64,000 nt of DNA from Burkholderia sp. Bp9142 (lineage in GTDB: Bacteria > Pseudomonadota > Gammaproteobacteria > Burkholderiales > Burkholderiaceae), in the NCBI RefSeq assembly GCF_003853415.1, contig NZ_QTPP01000030.1:1-64000 (forward strand), in the 5' to 3' direction. The number at the start of each line of letters is the position of its first letter. Positions within the stretch are counted from its first letter, which is position 1. The notes under the pieces were generated by a model. The model was not told the origin of the DNA. It was given only the letters and a program-made list of their open reading frames with translations, and ran no database searches. Shown here piece by piece: positions 1 through 8,140 of this stretch. The position numbers and the translations under genes are program-made.

Positions 1-3000
1 ACGTCGCTGTCCACCTCGACTTCGACGGGTATCAATTCGCTGTCCACGGGCCTCAGCTCGACCAATAGCTCTGTGACTTCGCTTTCGTCGTCCACGTCGA
101 CGGGACTCTCGTCGGCCAACAGCTCCATCACGTCGCTCTCCACGTCGACTTCGACGGGTATCAATTCGTTGTCCACGGGCCTCAGCTCGACCAATAGCTC
201 GATGACTTCGCTGTCGTCGTCGACGTCGACTGGCCTGTCGTCGGCCAACAGCTCGATCACGTCGCTCTCCACGTCGACCTCGACGGGTATCAATTCGCTG
301 TCCACCGGCATCAGCACGGTCGCGACCAAGACCGACAATCTCGGCAACAGCACCGCCGCAGCCCTCGGTGGCGGCGCCAGCTACGACCCGGCCACCGGCA
401 CCGTCTCCGCTCCGTCGTACACCACGTACAACGCGAACGGCACGACGTCGACCGCCAACAGCGTCGGCTCGGCGATCGACAGCATCAACAGCCAGGGCAT
501 CAAGTACTTCCACGCGAATTCGACGGGCACGGACAGCCAGGCGCTCGGCACCGACTCGGTCGCGATCGGTCCGAATGCCATCGCCAACAACAACGGCGAC
601 GTCGCGCTCGGCAGCGGCTCCGTCACCGACACCCCGAACGCAACGCCGACCGGTACCGTCGGCGGCGTGACGAGCACGTTCGCGGGCGGCAATCCGAGCA
701 GCGTAGTGAGCGTTGGCAACGCGAGCACGGGCACCACGCGTCAGATCACCAATGTCGCGGCAGGTCAAATCACGGCGACCAGCACGGACGCGATCAATGG
801 CTCCCAGCTCTTCGCGACCAATTCGGCCGTGGATTCGCTGTCGACGACGGTGTCGTCGTCCAGCAGCGCGATCGCGTCGCTGTCGACCGGCATCACTTCG
901 TTGTCTACGGGTCTCAGCTCGACCAACAGCTCGGTGACGTCGCTGTCGACGTCGACTTCGACGGGCATCAACTCGCTCTCCACGGGACTGAGCTCCACCA
1001 ATAGCTCAGTTGCTTCGCTTTCGACTTCGACTTCGACAGGCCTCTCGTCGGCTAATAGCTCGATCACGTCGCTGTCCACGTCGACTTCGACGGGCATCAA
1101 CTCGTTGTCGACGGGCCTGAGCTCGACCGACAGCTCGGTTACGTCGCTGTCGTCGTCCACGTCGACCGGCCTGTCGTCGGCTAACAGTTCGATCGCGTCT
1201 CTGTCCACTTCGACGTCGACCGGCTTGTCGTCAGCTAATAGCTCGATCACGTCGCTGTCCACCTCGACTTCGACGGGTATCAATTCGCTGTCGACCGGCC
1301 TGAGCTCGACCGACAGCTCGGTCGCTTCGCTGTCGACTTCCACATCGACCGGCCTCTCGTCGGCAACCAGCTCGATCAGTTCGCTGTCCACCTCGACTTC
1401 GACGGGTATCAACTCGCTGTCGACGGGTCTGAGCTCGACCGACAGCTCAGTCGCGTCGCTCTCAACTTCCACTTCGACCGGCCTGTCGTCGGCAACCAGC
1501 TCGATCAGCTCGCTGTCCACCTCGACTTCGACGGGTATCAATTCGCTGTCGACGGGTCTGAGCTCGACCGACAGCTCAGTCGCGTCGCTCTCGACTTCCA
1601 CATCGACCGGCTTGTCGTCGGCAACGAGCTCGATCAGCTCGCTGTCCACTTCGACGTCGACCGGCCTGTCGTCGGCCACCAGCTCGATCAACTCGTTGTC
1701 GACCGGCCTGAGCTCGACCGATAGCTCGGTGACTTCGCTCTCGACGTCGACGTCGACCGGCTTGTCGTCGGCGACCAGCTCGATCAGCTCGCTGTCCACC
1801 TCGACCTCGACGGGTATCAACTCGCTGTCCACCGGCCTGAGCTCGACCGACAGCTCGGTGGCGTCCCTCTCGACGTCCACGTCGACCGGCCTCTCGTCGG
1901 CAACGAGCTCAATCAGCTCGCTGTCCACCTCGACTTCGACGGGTATCAACTCGCTGTCCACCGGCCTGAGCTCGACCGACAGCTCGGTCGCTTCCCTCTC
2001 GACGTCCACGTCGACCGGCTTGTCGTCGGCAACGAGCTCGATCAGCTCGCTGTCCACGTCGACCTCGACCGGCCTCTCGACCGCGACGAGCTCGATCGGC
2101 TCGCTGTCCACCGGCCTCAGCTCGACCAACAGCTCGCTCACGTCATTGTCCACGTCGACCTCGAACAGCGTCACGTCGTTGTCCACGGGCCTGAGTTCGA
2201 CCAACAGCTCGGTCGCGTCGCTGTCGACCTCGACGTCGACGGGTCTCTCGTCGGCAACCAGCTCGATCAGCTCGTTGTCCACGTCGACCTCGACGGGCCT
2301 GTCGTCGGCAACCAGCTCGATCGGTTCGTTGTCGACGTCGACCTCGACCGGTCTCTCGACGGCCACCAGCACGATCCTGTCGCTGTCCACGTCGACCTCG
2401 ACGGGTCTGTCGTCGGCCACCAGCTCGATCACGTCGCTGTCCACGTCGACGTCGACCGCGATCGAAGCCGCGAAGACGCACTACTACAGCGTCAACGACA
2501 ACGGCACGCAGCAAGGCAACTACGCCAACGACGGCGCGACGGGCGTCAACTCGCTCGCAGCCGGCGTGAACGCCAGCGCGGCAGGCGCCAGCAGCGTCGC
2601 GGTCGGCGACGGTTCGAACGCCCAGACAAACGGCGCGGTCGCGATCGGCCAGAACGCATCGGCCACCGGCGGCAAGGCGGTATCGATCGGCTCCGGCAAC
2701 ACCGCGAGCGGCGACGGCGCGGTCGCGATCGGCGACCCGAGCGTTGCAACGGGTACCGGCGCAGTGGCACTGGGCGCGAACGACACGGCGACCGGCACCG
2801 GCGCAGTGGCGCTCGGCAACGCGAACACGGCCACCGGCAACAGCGCGCTGGCCCTCGGCAGCTCGAACCAGGCCACCGCGGACAACACGATCGCGCTGGG
2901 CAACCAGTCGACGGCCAGCGCCACCGGCGCACAGGCCTACGGCTCGGGCGCCAAGGCCACGGCCGCGGACGCCCTCGCCTTCGGCACGAACGCGCAGGCC

Positions 3001-4101
3001 AACGTCGCCAACTCGATCGCAATGGGCGCGAACTCGACCACGAGCGCCGCGGTCGGGGTGTCGAGCGTCACGGTCGGCGGTATCACGTACCCGGTCTACG
3101 GCACGTCGCCGGTGGGTGTCTTCAGCGTCGGCGCACCGGGTCAGGAGCGCCAGATCACGAACGTCGCGGCAGGCCGGGTATCGGCCACCAGCACGGACGC
3201 GATCAACGGCAGCCAGCTCAACGCGACGAACCAGGCGGTCAACAGCCTGTCCACGTCGACCGCGTCGAACATCTCGTCGCTGTCGACCGGCATCGGTTCG
3301 CTGTCCACGGGTCTCAGCTCGACGAACAGCAACCTCACGTCGCTGTCCACGTCGACCTCGACGGCGATCAACTCGCTGTCGACGGGCCTCAGCTCGACCA
3401 ACAGCAACCTCACGTCGCTGTCCACGTCGACCTCGACGGGCATCGGCTCGCTGTCGACCGGCCTGAGCACGACGAACAGCACGGTGGCCTCGCTGTCGAC
3501 GGGCGTGACGAACCTCGGCGACCAGGTGAGCCAGCTGTCGACCTCGATCAACAACAACACGACCCGCACGGCCAACAACAACGGCATCGCCGTCGACATG
3601 AACGGTACCGGCAACGACAAGCCGGTCGTCACGGCCGGTTCGAACTCGGTGGCAATCGGCGCGGCGTCGAACGACGGCGGCCGTTCGAACGTGGTGTCGG
3701 TCGGCAGCGACACGCAGCAGCGCCAGATCACGAACGTCGCGCCGGGTACGCAAGGCACGGACGCGGTGAACGTGAACCAGCTGACGCAGGTGCAGACGAC
3801 GCTGTCGACGGCACTGTCGGGCCAGCAGGCACAGATCAACTCGCTGGGTTCGCAACTGCAGCAGACCGACCAGATGGCGAAGCAGGGTATCGCGGCCGTC
3901 GGCGCGATGGCGTCGATCCCGCAGCTCGATCGCGACGCCAACTTCGGGATGGGTGTCGGCACGTCGACCTTCCTCGGTCAGAAGGCAATGGCGGTCAATA
4001 TGCAGGCGCGCATCACGGAGAACCTGAAGGCGTCGATCAACGGCGGCTTCAGCGGCGGTCAGAAGGTGATCGGCGCCGGCATGCTGTACCAGTGGAAGTA
4101 A
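1..4101 (+). CDS. Trimeric autotransporter adhesin (YadA-like), 5' end outside window
   Basis: Type Vc secreted surface adhesin. The frame is open from base 1, so signal peptide and N-terminal head lie upstream; 1366 residues are visible. Counting from base 1: Ser/Thr-rich stalk about 1-105; short head segment (DSVAIG, DVALGSG) about 180-210; neck RQITNVAAG...DAINGSQL near 247-275; long repetitive stalk 276-820; YadA head repeats (AVAIG, AVALG every 14-16 residues) 821-1020; second neck near 1050-1077; stalk to 1180; third neck NVAPG...DAVNVNQL; and a YadA membrane anchor from about 1287, ending GAGMLYQWK. Stalk units are up to three-quarters Ser+Thr. The next genes encode an OmpA-like lipoprotein and DUF2827 proteins. 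The class is very secure; ligand and exact head fold are not known from sequence. Confidence 0.96.
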   Translation, partial: TSLSTSTSTGINSLSTGLSSTNSSVTSLSSSTSTGLSSANSSITSLSTSTSTGINSLSTGLSSTNSSMTSLSSSTSTGLSSANSSITSLSTSTSTGINSLSTGISTVATKTDNLGNSTAAALGGGASYDPATGTVSAPSYTTYNANGTTSTANSVGSAIDSINSQGIKYFHANSTGTDSQALGTDSVAIGPNAIANNNGDVALGSGSVTDTPNATPTGTVGGVTSTFAGGNPSSVVSVGNASTGTTRQITNVAAGQITATSTDAINGSQLFATNSAVDSLSTTVSSSSSAIASLSTGITSLSTGLSSTNSSVTSLSTSTSTGINSLSTGLSSTNSSVASLSTSTSTGLSSANSSITSLSTSTSTGINSLSTGLSSTDSSVTSLSSSTSTGLSSANSSIASLSTSTSTGLSSANSSITSLSTSTSTGINSLSTGLSSTDSSVASLSTSTSTGLSSATSSISSLSTSTSTGINSLSTGLSSTDSSVASLSTSTSTGLSSATSSISSLSTSTSTGINSLSTGLSSTDSSVASLSTSTSTGLSSATSSISSLSTSTSTGLSSATSSINSLSTGLSSTDSSVTSLSTSTSTGLSSATSSISSLSTSTSTGINSLSTGLSSTDSSVASLSTSTSTGLSSATSSISSLSTSTSTGINSLSTGLSSTDSSVASLSTSTSTGLSSATSSISSLSTSTSTGLSTATSSIGSLSTGLSSTNSSLTSLSTSTSNSVTSLSTGLSSTNSSVASLSTSTSTGLSSATSSISSLSTSTSTGLSSATSSIGSLSTSTSTGLSTATSTILSLSTSTSTGLSSATSSITSLSTSTSTAIEAAKTHYYSVNDNGTQQGNYANDGATGVNSLAAGVNASAAGASSVAVGDGSNAQTNGAVAIGQNASATGGKAVSIGSGNTASGDGAVAIGDPSVATGTGAVALGANDTATGTGAVALGNANTATGNSALALGSSNQATADNTIALGNQSTASATGAQAYGSGAKATAADALAFGTNAQANVANSIAMGANSTTSAAVGVSSVTVGGITYPVYGTSPVGVFSVGAPGQERQITNVAAGRVSATSTDAINGSQLNATNQAVNSLSTSTASNISSLSTGIGSLSTGLSSTNSNLTSLSTSTSTAINSLSTGLSSTNSNLTSLSTSTSTGIGSLSTGLSTTNSTVASLSTGVTNLGDQVSQLSTSINNNTTRTANNNGIAVDMNGTGNDKPVVTAGSNSVAIGAASNDGGRSNVVSVGSDTQQRQITNVAPGTQGTDAVNVNQLTQVQTTLSTALSGQQAQINSLGSQLQQTDQMAKQGIAAVGAMASIPQLDRDANFGMGVGTSTFLGQKAMAVNMQARITENLKASINGGFSGGQKVIGAGMLYQWK
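835..2460 (+). repeat. 129-bp tandem repeats encoding a Ser/Thr stalk
   Basis: Near-identical 129-bp units (43 residues) run head to tail. The anchor word CTGTCCAC recurs at 1255, 1384, 1513 and 1642 (spacing 129), then at 1792 after a 150-bp step, then at 1921 and 2050 (129 again). Each unit is built from SLSTSTSTGIN (11), SLSTGLSSTDSSVA (14) and SLSTSTSTGLSSATSSIS (18 residues). All length changes are multiples of three, so the frame is kept. A related block lies at about 1-310 and a diverged one at 3241-3540. Such arrays can change copy number by recombination, which would alter stalk length. Confidence 0.9.
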
Positions 4102-4225
4102 CCCGTCGCGCCGCCCCGCCGCCCGGCTCACGAGCCGGACGGCGCGCGGCGGCCCCGACGGCAGGACGAGCCCGCCGCGCACCCCGCGGCGGGCGTCAGT
4201 CAACCCAAGCATTGAGGACGTAACC

Positions 4226-4900
4226 GTGAACAAACTCGCTCTTGCGCTCGCGCTTTCCGCGATGGCCCTCGCCGCGTGCTCCACCGCATCCGGCCCGACC
4301 TACAGCGCATCCGAACTGCAGCCGCGCGATGGCGTGCGCACCTTCCAGGTGGACTGCCACGGGCTGCTGTCAGGCCCTCAGACCTGCATGAAGGCCGCCC
4401 GCAAGATCTGCGGCGACCAGCCGGTGCGCACGGTCGATGCGGCCCGCGCGCTGCGCGACCAATCCGATCCCGCGACGCTGGTGTTCCAGTGCGGCGCCGC
4501 GCCGGCCGAAGCGGCGTCGGCCGCCCAGCCAGCACCTGCACCCGCGCCCGCCGCTGTCGAACACGTGAACCTCGCGGGCGACGCGCTGTTCGCAACGGGC
4601 CTGGCCACGCTCACGCCGGCCGCGCGCGCATCGCTCGACAAGCTGCTGAGCGAGCGCCAGGACCGCACGTACACGCAGGTGACGGTCACCGGCCATACGG
4701 ATTCGGTCGGCAACGACGCCGCCAATCTCGCGCTGTCGAAGCGCCGTGCGGAAACCGTCGCGGGCTACCTGAACGCGCACGGGCTGAAGGCGCAAGCCGT
4801 GTCGGTCACGGGCCGCGGCAGCGCCGATCCGGTCGCGTCCAACGCAACGGCCGAAGGCCGCGCCAGCAACCGCCGCGTCGACATCTCGCTGCAACGCTGA
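4226..4900 (+). CDS. OmpA-family outer-membrane lipoprotein
   Basis: 224 residues from a GTG start at 4226, preceded by GAGGA at 4214. The N-terminus MNKLALALAL ends in a lipobox (LAAC), so the mature protein should be lipidated at Cys17. A middle part with several Cys residues and an Ala/Pro linker (about 95-115) leads to a C-terminal OmpA peptidoglycan-binding domain, with TVTGHTDSVGND, the NLALSKRRAETVAGYL helix and the NRRVDISLQR end. It starts 124 bases after the adhesin stop on the same strand and may tie the adhesin anchor region to peptidoglycan, which is an inference. The domain call is secure; the specific role is not. Confidence 0.9.
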   Translation: MNKLALALALSAMALAACSTASGPTYSASELQPRDGVRTFQVDCHGLLSGPQTCMKAARKICGDQPVRTVDAARALRDQSDPATLVFQCGAAPAEAASAAQPAPAPAPAAVEHVNLAGDALFATGLATLTPAARASLDKLLSERQDRTYTQVTVTGHTDSVGNDAANLALSKRRAETVAGYLNAHGLKAQAVSVTGRGSADPVASNATAEGRASNRRVDISLQR

Positions 4901-5304
4901 GCAACCGGCCGTCGCGGCCCCGGCACAACTCGCATCCGCACGCGACGGCCCTGACCGGCAGGCGACATCCGCCCCGCAGGAACGCGCCGACACCGCTTCG
5001 CCGAGGCCCCGGCGCCCGCGCCGGCGGCTATGTCAAAGTTCGTCAGCCCTCTCCACAAACCGGCGACTTCCGTGCCACAATCGCCGCAGACAGCTGCCGG
5101 GGCATTCCGCCCGCGTCGCGCGCCGTGCCAGTCCCGCCCGACGACACACCGGAATCCGCCGGCCGCCCGGCGATCCGCGTCGCTCGACTCGTTGTCCTGC
5201 GCGCGCCGCCGTGAACGCAACCACGACAATCCACGGCGCGCCGTTACGCGGCCGGGCGCTCGACGCCACGGCCGAACGCACGACGCCGCAGAGGAAACCA
5301 ACCG
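4901..5304 (+). other. 404-base gap with no supported gene
   Basis: A small GC hairpin (GGCCG/CGGCC, 4907-4919) without a T-run follows the OmpA-like gene. The rest is GC-rich. Open frames here are Arg/Pro/Ser-rich, with no ribosome site or recognisable domain. I see no convincing promoter; a promoter for the DUF2827 genes would have to lie here if they are not co-transcribed with the adhesin. Confidence 0.5.
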
Positions 5305-6450
5305 GTGACGGACATCAATCAAGCCGCCTCGGGCGGCACCCGCAAGCAACGGCCGGCCGTCGGCATCTCGCTGTTTGCGCGGGACGGCCAGGCGATCTGG
5401 GAAAACGGCATTCACCAGAACATCGCGTACCTCGCGATGATGCTCGAGCGCTCGGACCGCGTCGGCCCCGTCTATTTCCTGAACGGCGGCGACGCGAACG
5501 CGCTGCCGGTCGGCCTCGAACTCGACGGCCTCGACGTGCCGCTCGTGAAGCCCGCCGACGTCACGCATGAGCTCGACGTCGTGATCGAGATGGGCGCGCA
5601 ACTGCCGGTCGAATGGCTCAGGCACGTGAAGGCGCTCGGCACGAAACTCGTCGCGTGCTATGTCGGCCATACCTACAGCGGCCTCGCGGAAACGCCGATC
5701 TTCGACAAGCCGTCGGGGCACATCTTCAACGGCACGCAGTTCGACGAAGTGTGGGTGCTCGAGAAGTCGCGGAAGATCGACGTGCCGCTCTTGCGCACGC
5801 TCACGCGCGCACCGGTCCATACGATTCCGCATCTATGGTCGCCGTACTTCCTCGATCGCCGCATCGCCGCGCTGGCGAGCGAAGGCGTGACGTTCGGCTA
5901 CCGGCCCGGCCGCCGCCCGTGGCATCTCGCCACGCTCGAGCCGAACATCTCCGTCGTGAAGTCCTGCCATTACCCGATGCTCGCGTGCGACGAGTTCTAC
6001 CGCGCGCATCCGGACGCCGTGCAGCATCTGTTCGTCGTCAACTCGATGCACATGAAGGCCCATCCGACCTTCGTGCACTTCGCGAACAGCCTCGATCTCG
6101 TGCGCCAGCAGAAGGCGACGTTCGAGCCGCGCATCGACCTGCCGGGCTTCATGGCGCGCCACGCGGATGCGGTCGTGTCGCATCACTGGGAAAATCCGCA
6201 GAACTACCTGTACTACGACGTGCTGTACGGCGGCTATCCGCTGATCCACAACTCGACGCTGCTCGGCGACGCCGGCTACTACTACCCGGATTTCGATTCC
6301 GTGGCGGGCGGCCAGGCGCTCCTCGATGCATGGTTGCATCACGACGAGCGGCTCGACGACTATCGCGCGAAAGCCGACCGGCTGCTGAAGTCGGTCTCGG
6401 TCGACAACCCCGCGAACCTGGACGCGTTCGTCGCGCGCCTGGTCGCCTGA
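5305..6450 (+). CDS. DUF2827 family protein, copy 1 (glycosyltransferase-like)
   Basis: 381 residues from GTG at 5305 with GAGGAAA at 5291. There is no signal peptide or membrane segment, so it should be cytoplasmic. Family landmarks shared with the three other copies: WENGIHQN (32-39), VIEMGAQ, EPNISVVK (from 212), YPMLACDEFYRAHP, VVSHHWENP (290-298), then NYLYYDVLYGGYPLIHNS and GYYYPDFD. The last stretch looks like the donor-binding C-terminal half of GT-B glycosyltransferases (a glycine turn, PLIHN, then a predicted loop and helix). Family membership is confident; enzymatic function is inference. The next gene starts 14 bases downstream, implying one operon. Confidence 0.85.
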   Translation: MTDINQAASGGTRKQRPAVGISLFARDGQAIWENGIHQNIAYLAMMLERSDRVGPVYFLNGGDANALPVGLELDGLDVPLVKPADVTHELDVVIEMGAQLPVEWLRHVKALGTKLVACYVGHTYSGLAETPIFDKPSGHIFNGTQFDEVWVLEKSRKIDVPLLRTLTRAPVHTIPHLWSPYFLDRRIAALASEGVTFGYRPGRRPWHLATLEPNISVVKSCHYPMLACDEFYRAHPDAVQHLFVVNSMHMKAHPTFVHFANSLDLVRQQKATFEPRIDLPGFMARHADAVVSHHWENPQNYLYYDVLYGGYPLIHNSTLLGDAGYYYPDFDSVAGGQALLDAWLHHDERLDDYRAKADRLLKSVSVDNPANLDAFVARLVA

Positions 6451-6464
6451 ACCGGAGCATACGC

Positions 6465-7619
6465 ATGTCGGACTCCAATGCCCGTCAAGCGCCCGGCGAG
6501 GGCAAGCGTCTCGTCGTCGGCGTGTCGCTGTTCGTGCGCGGCGCCGGCCAGTCGCTGTGGGAAAACGGCATCTTCCAGAACTGCCTGCTGCTGATCCTGC
6601 TGCTGCGCCAGTCACCGCTCGTCGCGCAAGCCGTGATGGTGAACGGCGGCGAACAGCTCGCCGATCCGCAGATGATGCTCGGCGAATGGGACGTGCCGCT
6701 GCTGTCGATGGACGAAGCGCTGCAGCGCTGCGACGTGCTGATCGAAATGAGCGCGCAGTTCGGTGCGGACTACCTGCGCGCGTTCCGCGACCGCGGCGGC
6801 AAGGTCGTCACGATGCGGGTCGGCAACGACTACGTGATCGACATCGAGCGCGCGATGTTCGACAAGCCGTCCGGCTTCCTGTTCTCGGGCGCGCCGTACG
6901 ACGCGGTGTGGACGATTCCGGAATTCGAGCGCTCGTGCCTGCACTACTACCAGACGGGCCTGCGCGCGCCGGTGACGATCGTCCCGCACATCTGGCATCC
7001 GATGCTGTTCGACAAGGCGCGCGCGACGCTCGGCGCCGGCCTGTCGTTCGGTTATCAGCCGGCCAAGCCGCGCTGGCGCGTGACGATGTTCGAGCCGAAC
7101 ATCTGCATGGTGAAGACGAGCATCATCCCGATGCTGGTGACCGAGGAAGCGTATCGCGCGAAGCCCGAATTCCTCGAGTTCGTGCGCGTGTGCAACACGC
7201 TGCACCTGAAGGAACATGCGACGTTCGTCCACTTCGCGAAGAGCCTCGACATCGTGAACCACGGGATCACGACCTTCGAAAGCCGCTACGCCGTGTACGA
7301 GTTCATGGCCGCCTACGGCGATGCGGTGGTATCGCACACGTGGGAAAACGCGCAGAACTACCTGTACTACGAACTGCTGTACGGCGACTATCCGCTGATC
7401 CACAACTCGCCGTTCCTCGGCAAGGCCGGGTATTTCTATCCGGACTTCGACTGCCAGGCCGGCGGCCGCGCGCTGCTGCAGGCATTCGCCGAACACGACG
7501 CGAACCTCGACGCATACCGCGAGCAATCGAAGCACGTGCTCGACTCGGTCAGCATCTACAACCCCGACAACGTCGCCGCGTATTCCGACGCGATCGCGTC
7601 GCTCTATCGCGACGCATGA
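6465..7619 (+). CDS. DUF2827 family protein, copy 2 (glycosyltransferase-like)
   Basis: 384 residues. The ATG at 6465, with GGAG at 6453, was chosen because the frame upstream is only the shadow of copy 1. The same landmarks occur in the same order: LWENGIFQN, VLIEMSAQ, MFEPNICMVK, IPMLVTEEAYRAKP, VVSHTWENAQNYLYYELL, YPLIHNS and GYFYPDFD. It also has MRVGNDYVIDIERA in the middle, shared with copy 3. It is predicted cytoplasmic. Divergence between copies is large enough to suggest different substrates or partners rather than recent duplication (judged by eye). The function is unproven; the C-terminal half is GT-B-like. Confidence 0.85.
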   Translation: MSDSNARQAPGEGKRLVVGVSLFVRGAGQSLWENGIFQNCLLLILLLRQSPLVAQAVMVNGGEQLADPQMMLGEWDVPLLSMDEALQRCDVLIEMSAQFGADYLRAFRDRGGKVVTMRVGNDYVIDIERAMFDKPSGFLFSGAPYDAVWTIPEFERSCLHYYQTGLRAPVTIVPHIWHPMLFDKARATLGAGLSFGYQPAKPRWRVTMFEPNICMVKTSIIPMLVTEEAYRAKPEFLEFVRVCNTLHLKEHATFVHFAKSLDIVNHGITTFESRYAVYEFMAAYGDAVVSHTWENAQNYLYYELLYGDYPLIHNSPFLGKAGYFYPDFDCQAGGRALLQAFAEHDANLDAYREQSKHVLDSVSIYNPDNVAAYSDAIASLYRDA

Positions 7620-7644
7620 CGCGCCGCCCTCTCCCGACTCCGAC

Positions 7645-8112
7645 ATGAACGCACACCCGCCCCTCTCCCGCGCGAAATGGCTGATCGGCTGCGCCGTCGC
7701 TGCGATCGCGATCGGCGCGCACGCGCAATCCGGCGGCGAATCGGCCGACGCGCTGCTGCGCGATGCCGATGCGGTGTTCAAACAGCTCGACGCCGGCCAG
7801 TACGGCGCCGTGTGGGCCGATTCCGCCGCATTCGTGAAGGCACGCATCAAGCAAGACCTGTTCGCCGCGGACATGCAGCGCGCGCGCCAGTCGGTCGGCA
7901 CGGTTCGCCATCGCGGTTGGGCGCAGATCACCCGCATCCATTACACAAACGCAGCGACGATGCCCGACGGACTGTACGCGAACCTCGACTACGCGACGAC
8001 GCTGACGACCGGCACGACCGTATACGAAAAGCTGAGCTTCCGCCTCGACGACGACGGCCGCTGGCACCTGACCGGCTACGTGCCGCGCCAGTCGCAGAAC
8101 TACGCGCCGTAA
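7645..8112 (+). CDS. DUF4019-type small exported protein
   Basis: 155 residues with a Sec signal peptide (hydrophobic stretch about 12-24, likely cut after AHA). The mature part has the DUF4019 look: a helical start, then GQYGAVWADSAAFVKARI, RARQSVGTVRHRGW, a beta-rich end with ANLDYATTL, and a final YEKLSFRLDDDGRWHLTGY strand pair. It is therefore periplasmic. It lies between DUF2827 copies 2 and 3, 25 and 28 bases from its neighbours, so it is co-transcribed and probably part of the same pathway. No enzymatic role is known for the family. Confidence 0.7.
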   Translation: MNAHPPLSRAKWLIGCAVAAIAIGAHAQSGGESADALLRDADAVFKQLDAGQYGAVWADSAAFVKARIKQDLFAADMQRARQSVGTVRHRGWAQITRIHYTNAATMPDGLYANLDYATTLTTGTTVYEKLSFRLDDDGRWHLTGYVPRQSQNYAP

Positions 8113-8140
8113 GCCGCGCACCGCCCGCCCGGAGCCGCCG

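Noticed and set aside
765..2444. Long minus-strand frame coding for an acidic Val/Glu/Asp repeat protein
   Set aside because: It is the mirror image of the Ser/Thr stalk repeats in the adhesin; no start site, no domain, and it lies wholly antisense to a secure gene.
1..2460. CRISPR-like array
   Set aside because: Repeats are contiguous coding units of 129 bases without unique spacers.
4123..4138. Hairpin CCGGCT-CACG-AGCCGG after the adhesin as terminator
   Set aside because: No T-run follows; such short GC hairpins are common in this genome.
2143..4284. Long Arg-rich minus-strand frame over the adhesin end
   Set aside because: Composition is that of a GC-rich shadow frame; it crosses the adhesin C-terminus and the gap after it.
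5030..5308. 92-codon frame in the gap before DUF2827 copy 1
   Set aside because: Arg/Pro/Ser-rich, no ribosome site, and it overlaps the secure GTG start of copy 1.
5613..6464. Possible N-terminal extension of DUF2827 copy 2 through copy 1
   Set aside because: The extension is Arg-rich shadow sequence; family homology and a ribosome site both place the start at 6465.
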